DNA of 64,000 nucleotides from Chlorops oryzae (GCA_020466095.1 CM035807.1:64542561-64606560), one strand, 5' to 3'. Positions 11,311-22,704 are shown, counted from the stretch's first letter. Notes: a model not told the origin generated them from the sequence alone. A program made the numbers and translations.

Positions 11311-12401
11311 AAAAATCGCATGTAAGGGGCACACTACATACTCTGTGGGAACGAAGACAGTTAGTTCAATAAAAAAGATAGTTTTTCTATCAGTTGGAAA
11401 ACAAACTGTTCTAAGACTAACTGAAATTATATGCAGTCAACAGTCAGTTTGTGACTAAAATGAGGAAGAAAAAGAAGAAGAAGAAATACTACTTTGATTT
11501 TTAATGTAATTTTTTTTAATGCAATTTGAAATAAAGTAATTTTCTACTAGTTGAAAATATATGCAGAACTGGACAATTGACATACTCGTAGGACACCGTA
11601 ATGCTAAAAAGGTTAGTTCGCTCCATACAAAAAAGTCAGAATTTCAACTAGCTGTCACTGAGAATCAACTAATTTTAAATTATATAATTATATATAGCGG
11701 TCTTCGGATTGTGAGTCGAGCGCTTATACACTATGCCATCTGATGCTAACTAACGCTCAACTGACGCTAAAACCTTATCTAAATTTGAGTAGCCAATGAG
11801 ATTCAAGAACGTGAACAGTATCCATCCACAATGACATGTCCCCAAATTTGGCATGCATGACAATGTCAGCTGCATGACCCAGTCAAATCACTAATGTTTT
11901 TGTCCTGCTGGATATATTTGCCTGTTGGGACATCAACCTACCTACCTATACCAGTGATGTTCAAAATTGGCTATATGACCCCTGCAGGACATCGAACCGA
12001 TTTGAAAGCATTTTAAAGTAAGCTTTTTGTTAAGCACAACTGGTTGATTTATCGATTTCCTTCCTTGGCTTCAACTCACTATTTTAAAGTGGCGATGTCC
12101 TAGGCAGTAGTCAATTGTCCGTTCCTGTATGACATTGTAACTAAAGCTAAGATGACACGATATGCTATTCAGCAAATACTTTTTGAAAGAGATTTGGTAG
12201 GAATTTACTAAAAAATTGTAAATCAGCAAATTAGGTTTGCTGACTGATTACACGATTTTCTGAATCTGTCACAAAACGAAAATTTTTGATTTTCAACAAA
12301 TGCTAGAAAATAAATTTAAAAAAAAAATTCTGACAGATTTGTTAGTCGATTAGACTATTTGAAGAATTTTTCATTTATGAATTTGCTTAATCGAAAAAAA
12401 A

Positions 12402-14100
12402 AACAAGTAAAGAAGTTTACATCGGCTAAGCCGATTGCACACATACCTCTTCCTCAGCCTGAAATATGTTAAAACCTTACCTTAACAAAAATTCCTGCCG
12501 TTTTCGTTGTTCTAGCTGGATATCTATTTATACCTTATCTGTACTTCGATTTAGCTTCTAAAACTGGAGATTATTATTAAGCACAAAATTTTCGCGGATG
12601 GTGGGCATGGTCAAGTTTTAACCGTTAGAGGACATTTTGTCTAGCTGCGAAATCCTCAATTCAAAATAGTGAAAATCAAATTTTTGTGAATTTCGCGAAT
12701 GGTGGTCATGGTCAAATTTTAACCGTTAGAGGACATTTTGTTTAGCTGCGAAATATTCAATTCAAAATAGTGAAAATCAAATTTTCACGAATTTCGCGGA
12801 TGGTGATCTTGATCAAATTTTAACCGTTAGAAGAAATTTTGTCTAGCTGCGAAATACTCAATTCAAAACTGTGAAAATCAAATTTTCGCGAATTTCGCGG
12901 ATGGTGGTCTTGATCAAATTTTAACCGTTAGAAGACATTTTGTCTAGTTGCGAAATACTCAATTCAAACTAGTGAAAATCAAATTTTCACGAATTTCGCG
13001 GATGGTGATCTTGATCAAATTTTAACCGTTAGAAGAAATTTTGTCTAGCTGCGAAATACTCAATTCAAAACTGTGAAAATCAAATTTTCGCGAATTTCGC
13101 GGATGGTGGTCTTGATCAAATTTTAACCGTTAAAAGACATTTTGTCTAGCTGCGAAATACTCAATTCAAACTAGTGAAAATCAAATTTTTGTGAATTTCG
13201 CGAATGATGGTCTTGATCAAATTTTAACCCTTAGAGGACATTTTGTTTAGCAGCGAAATACTCAATTCAAAACTGTGAAAATCAAATTTTCGCGAATTTC
13301 GCGGATGGTGGTCTTGATCAAATTTTAACCGTTAGAAGACATTTTGTCTAGCTGCGAAATACTCAATTCAAACTAGTGAAAATCAAATTTTTGTGAATTT
13401 CGCGAATGATGGTCTTGATCAAATTTTAACCCTTAGAGGAAATTTTGTCTAGCTGCGAAATACTCAATTCAAAATAGTGAAAATCAAATTTTCGCGAATT
13501 TCGCGAATGGTGGTCATGGCCAAATTTTAACCTTAAGTGACGACTTTATTTGGCGGCAAAATACACAATCAGAAGAAGCAAAAAAAAATCATTTTTGTAT
13601 TCAGATATGAGAATAAGAGAAAGAGTGTTTTTTTCTAATGTGTAGGATGATGACCATAGCTATAGCGATGTCGCAATTTTTTTGCAGCGATTGCTTAAGT
13701 CTACATAGTAGCTATACACACACCAAATTTCAATAATCTGGGATGTATAGTAAAAAAGTTATTCACGGAACACGTTAAGAATCGTGATTTTTGAAACTTC
13801 TGAACCACTTCCCACGACCCAAGAATGGACTAAGAAAAAAATTTGTATGCAGTTTTTCGGACATTTACCTGGTTCAAGTCCATGCCAAATTTCAATATGA
13901 TATCTTTCATGGCTTAGGAGTAAATTACGAAAAACTAAAGTGTGACCGACAGACAGACAGACAGACAGACATGGCTAGATCGATTCCTCTTGTCACCCTG
14001 ATCAAGAATATATATATATGTCTATATCTATCGCGACTCCTTTGGTATGTTACATACTCCGTGCCAAACTTAATATACCCTTTCCTTCGGAAAAGGTATA
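12402..14100 (-). mobile_element. DINE-1-like family C, copy 1 (full length)
   Basis: On the minus strand it starts TATACCTTTTCCGAAGGAAA, has a GTCT microsatellite (13951-13971), and ends with GGAAGAGGTATGTGTGCAAT, a CGGCTTAGCCG hairpin and CTTCTTTACTTGTTT. The middle is a tandem array (separate entry). The last ten bases equal those of families A and B, tying the three families together. Confidence 0.85.
12590..13560 (-). repeat. about ten tandem units of about 102 bp inside family C
   Basis: The unit contains GAATTTCGCG-ATGGTGGTC, then TCAAATTTTAACCGTTAGA, CTAGCTGCGAAATACTCAAT and GTGAAAATCAAATTTTCGC. Units starting near 12600, 12704, 12802, 12904, 13006, 13105, 13207, 13308, 13410 and 13510 can be counted. 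Neighbouring units alternate between AAAACTGTG and AAACTAGTG versions, so the later part is built of about 204 bp dimers. Confidence 0.85.
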
Positions 14101-14860
14101 ACAAGTAAAGAAGTTTACATCGGCAAAGCCGATTGCACACATACCTTTTCCTCAGCCTAAAATATGTTAAAACATTACCTTAAGGAATATTCTTGCCGTT
14201 TTCGTTGTTCTAGCTTGGATATCTATTTATACCTTATCTGTACTTCGATTTAGCTTCTAAAACTCGAGATTATTATTAAGCAAAAAAATTTCGCGAATAG
14301 TGGTCATGGTCAAATTTTAACCGTTGGAGGACAATATGTCTTGCTGCGAAATACTCAATTTAAAATAGTGTAAATCAAATTTTTGCGAATTTCGCGAATG
14401 GTGGTCATGATCAAATTTTAACCCCTAGAGGACATTTTGTTTAGCTGCGAAATATTCAATTCAAAATAGTGAAAATCAATTTTTTGCGAATTTCACGAAT
14501 GGTAGTCTTGATAAATTTTTAACCCTTAGAGGACATTTTGTTTAGCTGCGAAATATTCAATTCAAAATAGTGAAAATCAAATTTTTGCAAATTTCGCGAA
14601 TGGTGGTCTTGATCAAGTTTTAACCGTTAGAGGACATTTTGTTTAGCTGCGAAATACTCAATTAAAAATAGTGAAAATCAGATTGAGCTTTTAACAGTCA
14701 AATATAGTGCTCTCTTAAGGTACAGTCCAAAATAGTGAAAATCTAAATTTAGTGAATTTCGCGAATCGTGGCCATGGTCAAATTTTAAGCTCAACGGATG
14801 ACCATATTTGGCTAAATTCACAGTCCAAAATAGCGAAAATTGAAGTTTTGCGACGTTTCA
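14101..14860 (-). mobile_element. DINE-1-like family C, copy 2, tandem to copy 1
   Basis: ACAAGTAAAGAAGTTTACAT begins immediately after the TATA end of copy 1, with no spacer, so the two copies are head to tail. It has four to five of the about 102 bp units and then fades before the microsatellite. The right limit is approximate. Confidence 0.75.
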
Positions 14861-15414
14861 ATGATATCAGCGTCCTCCTCCGCTGAGTACTCCAAATATT
14901 CCGAATTCAAATTTTAAAAAACTGCAAGTTCCAAACCAAATATGTAGCAAATTTGAAATTTGTTGAAGGGAGAAGTTTAGCTCGTTAGCAAATAGCAAAT
15001 ATGTCAGCAAATGCTGAAAATTCGTCCCAATATCAAAAATTGTCAGAAAAGGGTGATCACACGATTTTCTGACTCCGACATCAAATATTTGTGTCAGTGT
15101 CAGAAAATGCTAGTAAATGCCTCGTTAGCAAATATTTGCTTGTTGACATTTGCTGATTACACCATTTGTTGATTTCTGTGACAAATTTTTAGAAAATATT
15201 TACTGAATAGCATATCGTGTCATCTTAGCTTAAATAATATCTGGCTACTTTTTGGTTGACTGGAAGTCTGAAAACGAAATCACTGATTTCAATTAGTTAC
15301 AAAATGTTCGATTAAAAACCAGTTTCATTTAAATTATTGAAAAATGTGTTTTTTTTTGTTGTTTTTTTTTTCAACCAATTAGTTTTTGAAAAGTTTCATT
15401 TCATATTATTATTT

Positions 15415-16284
15415 AACAAGTAAGAAAGCTAAAGTCGGTCAAGCCCGACTTTGAAATACCCAGCGTCCCGACGTTATGAGCGCACTATGTTTTGCTTCTC
15501 TATTTATGGGCGTGGCAGTGGGAGGGCCACATAAATTATTTCCCTACACCTTTCATTCGCCTTGGTCAACCTATGTTGCGGATTTGAAGCTTCTATGCCT
15601 TTTACTTCGGAAGTTACGAAAATTCGCCATTTGTGGGCGTGGAAGTGGGCGGGCTACATAATGTTTTTTCCTACACCTTTCATTCGCCTTGGTCAACCTA
15701 TGTTGCGATTTTGAAGCTTCTACGCTTTATACTTCGGAAGTTACGAAAAATCTTCATTTGTGGGCGGGCCACATAAAAGTTTTACGTACACCTTTCATTT
15801 GCCTTGGTGGACCTATGTTGCGAATTTGAAGCTTCTACGCATTTTACTTCACAAGTTACGATAAGCCCTTATTTGTGGGCGTGGCTCACGGAAGGCGGCG
15901 TCCATTTTTTCCCAGGATATGTCCCTTTTCGTAATTTACCAGTACACCAAATATCAATGAAATGTGTTGAGTGGTTCGCAAGTTACAAGCATTTGACTGA
16001 ATACACAATAAATTCATTTGTGGGCGTGGTAGTGGGCGGATTTCTCCCATTTTCTTAGGATCATACTCGGATCCCGATATACCTGTGTGCCAAATTTCGA
16101 CTTGATTGGTCCAGCCGTTTCGGAGGAGATCCGACCACGGACGGACGGACAGACGGACATGTCTAAATCGATTCAGTTTTTGATCCTGATCATTTCTATA
16201 TACATTTTTCTATATCTCTGGAGCTTGATTCTCCCTGTTACAAGATTCGCACAAAACTAATATACCCCGCTTACGCTGGGTATA
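15415..16284 (-). mobile_element. DINE-1-like family B, copy 2 (full length)
   Basis: On the minus strand it runs from TATACCCAGCGTAAGCGGGG, through a GTCC/GTCT microsatellite (near 16138-16162) and GGGCGTGGCAGTGGG blocks, to CGCTGGGTATTTCAAAGTCG, the GTCGGGCTTGACCGAC hairpin and TTACTTGTT. The subterminal pair TACCCAGCG/CGCTGGGTA is intact. Confidence 0.85.
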
Positions 16285-16551
16285 AAAATTATAAAAACAA
16301 CGACGAAATAAATGTTTTTTACAAAATATAAAAATTTAACAGTCTTATTCATAAAAAATGTTATTAAACCTAATTTTTCTTAAACAGCGTATTAAAAATA
16401 AAATGCTGCTTAAAAACTGTTTATTCATTTAAGCCTTTTTGCTCTGTATTAACAAAAGTACAGATATCGATAAGAAAGTACAAAAAGTACCTACCTTTTT
16501 CTATTTTCCTGTTCAACATTTTTGTTCAATTTCGTTATTTGTGACATTTAA

Positions 16552-17445
16552 ATGCGTCCATATATAATGTTATTTTTAAATGGATTTGAAGAAAAAAAGA
16601 AATCGCGCAGAAAATTAGACAAAAGAGGACAAGGTTTGTTTAAAACTTATTGGCGAAGACATCACTTTTATCCTATTTGTTTTTTGGAATTACTTCAGCA
16701 TTTGGTGCGTGAAAAAGTTAAAATAATAGAGAACAAAAATACTGACACGAACACAACCAAACTTAAAACGGAAGGATGGAAAGCAATCACTGAAAGTTTC
16801 AACATGATGGGCAGTGCGCAAAGAAGTTGCGCTCAACTTAAGTGTCAATGGGCGGTTATTAAAATGAACGCCAAAAATGAAAATTCGTATCAAAAGCGGG
16901 AGCTTTTCAAAACTGATGGAGGAAATGACGTTCGCGCATGGCTACCGGAGGAATTTGAAATCGATACCAACCAGTTCGATTGTGACCAATTCAACGGCGA
17001 ATCTATCAAAATTCTTGAGTCCACAAATTATGATATTGATAAATCAGCTGTAATCCAAACCCCTGATGTACCAATGGAGAGACCGCAGAGCGATAATGAA
17101 ACGACTGAAAAAGAGCATTCAAATGTTAAAACAAAAAATCGCAAAAGACTTGCAAACAATATTGAAGCAAAGTCAATTTCAAACGAATCAATAAGTGCTA
17201 TTGCAGAAATGGAAACAAAATGTCGATACGACCTTCACCAAATTCAAATCGCAGCCGAGAAGAAAAAAATTGAGCTTTTTGAATTACAAATTGAAATTGA
17301 GCGTAAGCGATCAATGAACGTAGAACTGGAATGTGAACTTTTAGAAGAAAAGGTCGAAATGTTTAAGGAGCCTAATTCGAAGTGCAGCATGCATAGTGAT
17401 TTTTATGAATCTTCTCTAAAAGTACTTTTCAATGAAAGATCGTAA
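16552..17445 (+). CDS. Harbinger-associated Myb/SANT-like DNA-binding protein
   Basis: An intact 297-residue ORF. Residues about 45-120 (HLVREKVKIIENKNTDT, then W, then RSCAQLKCQW) match the Myb/SANT-like domain of transposon-derived proteins. Harbinger elements need such a protein for nuclear import and DNA binding of the nuclease. Residues about 215-275 are rich in E, K and L heptads and should form a coiled coil. A KTKNRKR basic patch precedes it. It is the longest undamaged TE reading frame in the window besides the Gypsy-1 integrase. The first 40 residues look atypical, so the true start may be different. A domesticated host gene is possible but less likely beside a broken nuclease. Confidence 0.7.
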   Translation: MRPYIMLFLNGFEEKKKSRRKLDKRGQGLFKTYWRRHHFYPICFLELLQHLVREKVKIIENKNTDTNTTKLKTEGWKAITESFNMMGSAQRSCAQLKCQWAVIKMNAKNENSYQKRELFKTDGGNDVRAWLPEEFEIDTNQFDCDQFNGESIKILESTNYDIDKSAVIQTPDVPMERPQSDNETTEKEHSNVKTKNRKRLANNIEAKSISNESISAIAEMETKCRYDLHQIQIAAEKKKIELFELQIEIERKRSMNVELECELLEEKVEMFKEPNSKCSMHSDFYESSLKVLFNERS

Positions 17446-18262
17446 TATAAAGTTATTCTGCCTCTTGGTCGCCCCTCTGCTTGGTTGAAATCTTCATCCA
17501 TTTGCTCTGCTTCTGATATTTTTGGATTAGCTAGTGAAATACGCAGACCATCCATCAAGCAACGGAAACGTTGTTTTAATACAACGTAGCATCTTTCAAT
17601 TGTGTTCCTAGTCGAGATATGGGCAGCGTTATATCTTTGTTCCCTCACAGATGCAGTCCTAAGCAAAGGTGTAAAGTGGTAGCTAGTTTGCTTGTAACCA
17701 GAGTCTCGAAGCAAGCGCCCCTTGTAGCGGTTTTCAACGAATTCTTGTTTAAGTTTCGACTCGTTAAATATTCGGCTGCCATGCGTACTACCTCTCCATC
17801 TGGCCACAACATTTTGAATTTTAAGGTGTGCGTGACATACTATTTGTATTTTTTTAGAGAATAATAACCGTTTCGATTGATATAGTACTGCGACGAATCC
17901 CCAGTTACTTTCTTTATTCGAATGTGGGTACAATCTTTAGCGCCGATTACTAATTGGAAGTTCCGTATATTTTTAAAGTCCTTCATCTTCAATGTCCTTT
18001 CCTCCAAGTTTTGTGGCATCTTTATAAAATCGTTTGCATGCTTCGCCAATCCCCGAGAAACTCTTGCACAAATACGACTTACAGTAGGATGGCTTAGTCC
18101 GTGTTTATCTCCAGCATCGTCTTGAAAGGACCTGTAAATGAGGCGAAGTCCCAGTACCTCTTGCACTAAGTTTCAAATCTGCCTTTATCATGTTGACAAT
18201 CCTGTTTACAACACGCTTACAAAATCGGTATTTGTTCCGAAACTCAATGTCATGCAAGACCA
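17446..18262 (-). pseudogene. PIF/Harbinger DDE nuclease (HARBI1-like), broken
   Basis: On the minus strand FRNKYRF (about 18240) begins the N-terminal part. LSHPTVSRICARVSRGL is the helix-turn-helix-like region and VIGAKDCTHIRI carries the first catalytic Asp (near 17935). After a frameshift near 17850, IVCHAHLKIQNVVARWRGST follows, where the family normally has a second Asp region. NTIERCYVVLKQRFRCL includes the catalytic Glu. At least two frameshifts and a C-terminal deletion make it inactive. It converges on the Myb-like gene. Confidence 0.8.
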
Positions 18263-18489
18263 TACACCGCGAGAAATAACAACAGTTAAATCAACTACTT
18301 AGAACCAGGGATCGTAAATAACTGTTATGGAAAAAAAGAGAGGCAAAAAAATCATCACTTTCAAGACATCGGAGGCTGAAGATTAATATATGGAAGGGAT
18401 CGCATTGAAACTAACTGTCGAAATCCGTGATGATATTAAATAAAAATCCTAAAATCCAACTAAAACAGTTATTTTTCAACTGAAAAGAA

Positions 18490-18662
18490 AACAAGTAAAG
18501 AAGTTTACATCGGCAAAGCCGATTGCACACATACCTTTTCCTCAGCCTAAAATATGTTAAAACATTACCTTAACGAAAATTCCTGCCGTTTTCGTTGTTC
18601 TAGCTGGGATATCTATTTATAACTTATCTGTTCTTCGATTTAGCTTCTAAAATTCGAGATTT
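18490..18662 (-). mobile_element. DINE-1-like family C, copy 3 (3' end fragment)
   Basis: ACAAGTAAAGAAGTTTACAT plus the CGGCAAAGCCG hairpin and about 150 bp of the family C terminus. The tandem array and 5' end are missing. Confidence 0.85.
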
Positions 18663-18731
18663 TTTTGTGGATATTTTGAATTGTAAAATCTTAATAGCCT
18701 TATTCATAGAAATAAAACGTTCTTTAAACCT

Positions 18732-19681
18732 TTATGGGTCGAGTTGCACGCAAAAAGCCGTTTATATCATTACTGAATCGCAAGAAACGTATAGCGTTTG
18801 CGAACCAGTATATAAATAAGCCGTTAGACTTCTGGAAAAATATTTTATTCTCGGACGAAAGTAAACTTGGCATGTTTGGAACCAAGGGTCGTAAAATGGT
18901 ATGGCGTAAGCCAGGTACAGCTCTCGACAAGCAAAATCTTTTGGGCACAATAAAACACGGTGGAGCTGGTGTCATGGTATGGGGTTGTATGGCAGGCAGC
19001 GGAACTGGAAACTTGGAATTTATTGAAACTATAATGAACAAGTTTGGTTATTTGGCAAATTTAAAAGAAAATATGAGAGAAAATGCAAACAAACTAGGGT
19101 TAACAACGCAGTTTTATTTTTAACAGGATAATGACCCGAAGCATACTGCAGATGTTGTAAGGCTCTGGTTACTTTATAATGCACCAAACCAAATCAAAAC
19201 CCCTCCCCCGTCGCCGGATCTTAACCCTATTGAACATCTTTGGACATTGTTAGAAAAAAATATTCGAAAACACAATATAACCAGCAAGAAAATGTTAAAG
19301 ATTGTCCTTAAGCAGGAATGGGAAAATATTTCCCAACAAGAAACTGCAAAACTTGTTGAATCAATGCCAAAACGATTGCAAGAGGTCCTAGACCGTTACG
19401 GATATCAAACTCGTTACTTTAATATTTATTTTTTTAAAATTTGTAAAATTTTATTTGTGTAAGCGTACACTTTTTTTGACATGAATAAAGCAGATTTTTT
19501 TCCAATGTGCCTGTATTTCTTAATGAATTGACTATATGAAGAAAAAAAACGCGTATTTATATAGTTGGAAATACCAATTAACAGCCTGCACCCAGTTTCT
19601 TTCCAACACATTAGGATTTTAACAGTTCTGACCTTTGAAAATAAAATTTGATTGGTGAGCGTATACTTTTTTGACACGCTG
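18732..19681 (+). mobile_element. Tc1-type element B, 5' truncated
   Basis: The 3' end is intact. GTACACTTTTTTTGACATG (about 19467) and GTATACTTTTTTGACACGCT (about 19661) are the inner and outer direct repeats of a roughly 220 bp IR/DR end, and the element stops before TA at 19682-19683. The left inverted repeat and the first third of the transposase are gone. Upstream is DINE-1 and Harbinger debris. Confidence 0.8.
18734..19462 (+). pseudogene. Tc1-type transposase, one nonsense codon, N-terminus lost
   Basis: The frame holds KNILFSDESKLGMFG (first catalytic Asp), GGAGVMVWGCMAGSG, then QDNDPKHTADVV (second Asp) and SPDLNPIEHLWTLL (catalytic Glu), i.e. a DD34E Tc1 core. It ends in VLDRYGYQTRY plus a short extension. 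A single TAA at 19121-19123, immediately before QDNDPKH where relatives have a glutamine codon, interrupts an otherwise continuous frame. The N-terminal DNA-binding region (about 120 residues) is absent. Confidence 0.9.
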
Positions 19682-19779
19682 TAAATAGATTTTGTCGAAC
19701 TCATTGCCTTTACAAAACTTTTCTTTAACAACTCTATTGAAGTTTTTGACTAATCTCTATCTTTCAGCACCATGTATGT

Positions 19780-20649
19780 TATAGAGGAAGGGCGGGTAAT
19801 GTGGTATACCTAATAGTTTTTTGCCGCCAACAACTACAACTTTTATCTGATTAAAATACTATTGAGCTATTGATATAATATGAATGTTAGGCACACAATA
19901 CGTTAACTGTTTAAGCGTTGGGGTTCCTTGTTTTTGACATATTTATCAATATATAAAAAAAACTCGAATATCGGCAATTGCAAAGTTTGGAGGGTAATGT
20001 GGTACACCAGGTCTGTTAATGTGGTAAAGTATACCACAACACCTGTAATTAATTTTTTTTTTTTTCTAATAAATAAGTTGTGGTTTATGTTTTATTTATT
20101 TATTTATGTTTTTAGAAAGATAAAAGATTATTTGCAAGAATTGCAAAGAAAAATGGCACTGCGATTTGGAATACATTTTTCATGAGCCCAAACGAGCTCG
20201 CATTGCAGACATGTGACCCATGCTATAATAACGGCATCGTCCCCATAGGCTTTATCGCCATAATTACACACAGCTTCTTTTGTTGGTGGAAAATCCGAAA
20301 ATTCTTCACCTGTTGTGTCATTTAATATTATGTTTTCGCCACTATCTGCTTTAAGAAAACAGTTTCTTGTTACATAAATGTAAGCTTCATGAAGTTTAAA
20401 AAATTTTTTAAATTAAAAAACTCAGTTTTTAGTTGAGCTCAAAAAAAAACACGAACACACTTCCACGCAGGTTCTTCCCAACTGATTTATAGCATGACTT
20501 GCAAAAATAAAAAACTGTCTTGCTTTCATAGTTCTATTAAAACGTGAAGCTATTAAGCGTAGTTCCATTAACCCTGTGTGTTTAGTTAAAGAGAAAAGCT
20601 ACTATACCACATTACCCGCCTATACCACATTACCCGCCCTTACTCTAAA
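19780..20649 (-). mobile_element. TIR element with AAGGGCGGGTAATGTGGTAT ends
   Basis: TAGAGGAAGGGCGGGTAATG near 19783 is repeated inverted at 20630-20649. A second copy of the right-end motif (CCACATTACCCGCC) stands just inside and a diverged one at about 19990-20020. The interior carries a PHD-finger coding remnant on the minus strand. Pogo/CENP-B-type transposases with C-terminal PHD-like fingers fit, but the catalytic part is missing, so the superfamily is inferred. Confidence 0.6.
20128..20385 (-). pseudogene. C-terminal PHD-like zinc finger of a lost transposase
   Basis: An open minus-strand frame of about 85 codons ends at the TAA at 20128-20130. It reads VCNYGDKAYGD, then WVTCLQCELVWAHEKC, then FLCNSCK-stop, giving a C-x2-C ... 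WAH-x2-C ... C-x2-C pattern like a PHD finger at the extreme C-terminus. Similar fingers end some pogo/jerky-like transposases. No DDE region is visible in the element, so it is an internal-deletion remnant. Confidence 0.55.
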
Positions 20650-21744
20650 CATATTTGCTTCTTTGCTTGGTTCTATTTAATGCGCCAAAAATTTTTTTCA
20701 GTCCCTGTAGGAAGTTGAACTAGTGCAGAAATATTCTTCGACTACTTCCTAAATCAACAGTACAACTCGCTCGTGATTTCCCCGCCAATGCATTGAACTG
20801 TAAACTTTTACTCTGAGGTGCCATTCGAAAATCGACAGTCGCGTTTGAACTAGTGCAGAAGTAGGGGCAACAGGGCCAATTCAGTAAATTTGCTATACTA
20901 CGTTGATAGATGGGGGACCGGCCCGCGCAAAAGTCAAAGGAATGTTATTCAATAAGTTTCAGATTAAAATTGTGGTCCAAAAAGAGAAAATTTTTTATGT
21001 AAAATCTAAAAATATTGCTTTTGTTTTATTTTTGGTGGAAATATAGCAATTACTCTTTCATGTAAAAAAAAATTATTAAAATTGGAAAAATAGAGTTATT
21101 ATTATAATTTGCCAGAAATTAGAGTAAAAAATATCAACTTCTAAATTTTTGTTGGAAAAAAATTTATGTGCTTTGCCTTGCTTAGCCCTCTTACTATATA
21201 AAACTGAGAGGTACGAGTCTATACTTTCAATCTAAACAAGAAAATCAAAATCAAATCAAAGAAAGTGAATTTTACTTTCTAGTACCTTTTCTGTAAGTAA
21301 CATCAATTTGAATAGCAAAAGTCACAGCAATATTTCATACAAATGCTCAATAAGACAAAAATTGGGGCAAACTTTTAGGTCTTTCGTAATTAAAAAATGG
21401 AACGATTTACAAATGAAACATTATTTATGTTTACGAATATGTAGGCGTAACGAAAAATGACATTTAAATGTAAAAAAAAATTAACATATTTAACATCAAT
21501 ATCTTTCTATGACACACTTTAACTTGGCATGCTTTACTAGAAAAGCGGAATGCATTTGTGAGATATGTTCGGTGATTTCAAAGGCTAATATCGTTCGCGG
21601 AAGGCTGTTGAGGGTATTATCTTCTTTTGAATGGAGACAACCAACGTTTCAGCTTTTGAAAAAATTAAAACTCTTTAATTTATGTGAAAGTTCCATATAA
21701 TGGTAGATAGGAAATAAACACATAAAAAATCTGCAAATTTAGAT

Positions 21745-21912
21745 GGGCGTTAAACCCAAAGTAGGCGTGACAGCCGCAATATTTTTAGTTTTTTTTTTGA
21801 GGAGAACTCAGTAAAGAAGTGTCCCGAATTTCAAGTCCCTAGGTCCGGAAACAAAAGTTTTGACCTTTGCACTTATATGGGAGGTGGGCGTGGCAGTGGG
21901 CGGATTTCCAAT
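21745..21912 (+). repeat. eroded DINE-1-type fragment
   Basis: GATGGGCGTTAAACCCAAAG, TTTCAAGTCCCTAGGTCCGG and GGTGGGCGTGGCAGTGGGCG resemble the internal blocks of DINE-1 repeats, but the ends are lost and it fits none of families A, B or C. Confidence 0.45.
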
Positions 21913-22704
21913 ATTTTTTCAAAATATTTTACTCTACGACCACTCCTTCTATTTTTTTCTACTGTGCAACGTAGCGCGTGCACCCCGCGATCCGAAGGAC
22001 ACAGATTCATATCTCGGGCCAAGCGAACGCCGATTTTTTTAAAATTATTAATTGAAATTGTAATCATTAGAGGAATAAAGAGCAGAAAATGTTGAGCGAA
22101 TTTGTGCGCAAAGTTGTGAGACAGCATTGGCGAAGACTTTTTCAATCTAATTATTTGAAGTTTTCGAATCATGCCATTCTTCCACAACTTATATTATTTA
22201 AAATATGTCTTAATTCTTGCAAATTTCACACATAGCTGAATATATTTCCTTCATGACAGGTAGTTGAAATCCTGAAGAAATAATCACCAAATAAAAAAAA
22301 TCCCAAAAAATTGCTACTGGCAACACCTGTACTTGGGTTTACGTTCTCGTAGTAAAAGTTGAGTATAAGGACAAAGGATATACAGAACCGGTATCAGCAA
22401 TAGTAGCGCCCTGGGCGAGATTTCGTCGACTGCAATTTATTGAATTCACTAGTAGGAAAAAAACGCTCCTTTACATCGGACGCATTTGGCGGTTGCCCAA
22501 TCGTACCCTACCCAAACGCCGTTACTGTCTAAATATCAAGTTAAGCAAATTGCTCTATCGTGTCTTTAAAGTCGCATCTATGTACGATATATTTATTTTT
22601 CCTGTTATCATATTTTTTTCTGCTAGCTCAACCAATTGCGCCAAAATCCGCAAAAGCAGCCCACAATTAATGGTGTATAGTAAATTTTTATTTTTTCTTT
22701 GTAG

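Larger units (their letters stand above)
12144..15231. mobile_element. TIR element carrying two nested DINE-1 copies
   Basis: Left end AAGCTAAGATGACACGATAT (from 12144) is repeated inverted at the right end (to 15231). Subterminal parts also share CAGCAAAT/TTTGCTGA words on both sides. Between them sit the two family C DINE-1 copies. Without these the element would be roughly 0.6 kb and non-coding, MITE-like. The target duplication is uncertain (TA or TAA). Confidence 0.7.
16333..18310. mobile_element. PIF/Harbinger element, two convergent genes
   Basis: A Myb-like gene on the + strand and a Harbinger nuclease gene on the minus strand, ending within a few bases of each other, is the standard two-gene layout of PIF/Harbinger elements. 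A left-end candidate ACAGTCTTATTCATAAAA lies next to TTA at 16333. A similar TTATTCATAGAAAT word is at about 18690. A matching right terminus and TWA duplication could not be confirmed, so the limits are approximate. Confidence 0.7.
807..22704 (+). other. bib: 21.9 kb bib intron packed with transposons
   Basis: Donor GTAAGA begins at 807 and acceptor TTTCTTTGTAG ends at 22704. Joining the exons gives SACNFVL then MPHLNPARTFGP, matching the known bib order TM5 then second NPA box. No other host exon is evident inside. Most of the recognisable content is transposons, listed separately. Stretches 11310-12140, 20650-21740 and 21911-22700 hold nothing I can identify. Confidence 0.85.

Noticed and set aside
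12590..13560. CRISPR array from evenly spaced repeats
   Set aside because: Units are contiguous about 102 bp tandem repeats without unique spacers, inside a eukaryotic DINE-1 element.
10710..16058. ORFs in family B DINE-1 repeats (10710-11129, 15804-16058) and at 40475-41086
   Set aside because: They track the repeat units, recur in every copy and have no protein features, so they are repeat translation.
16634..16698. 65-base intron in the Myb-like ORF
   Set aside because: Splice-like ends exist, but removal breaks the frame into the well-matched domain.
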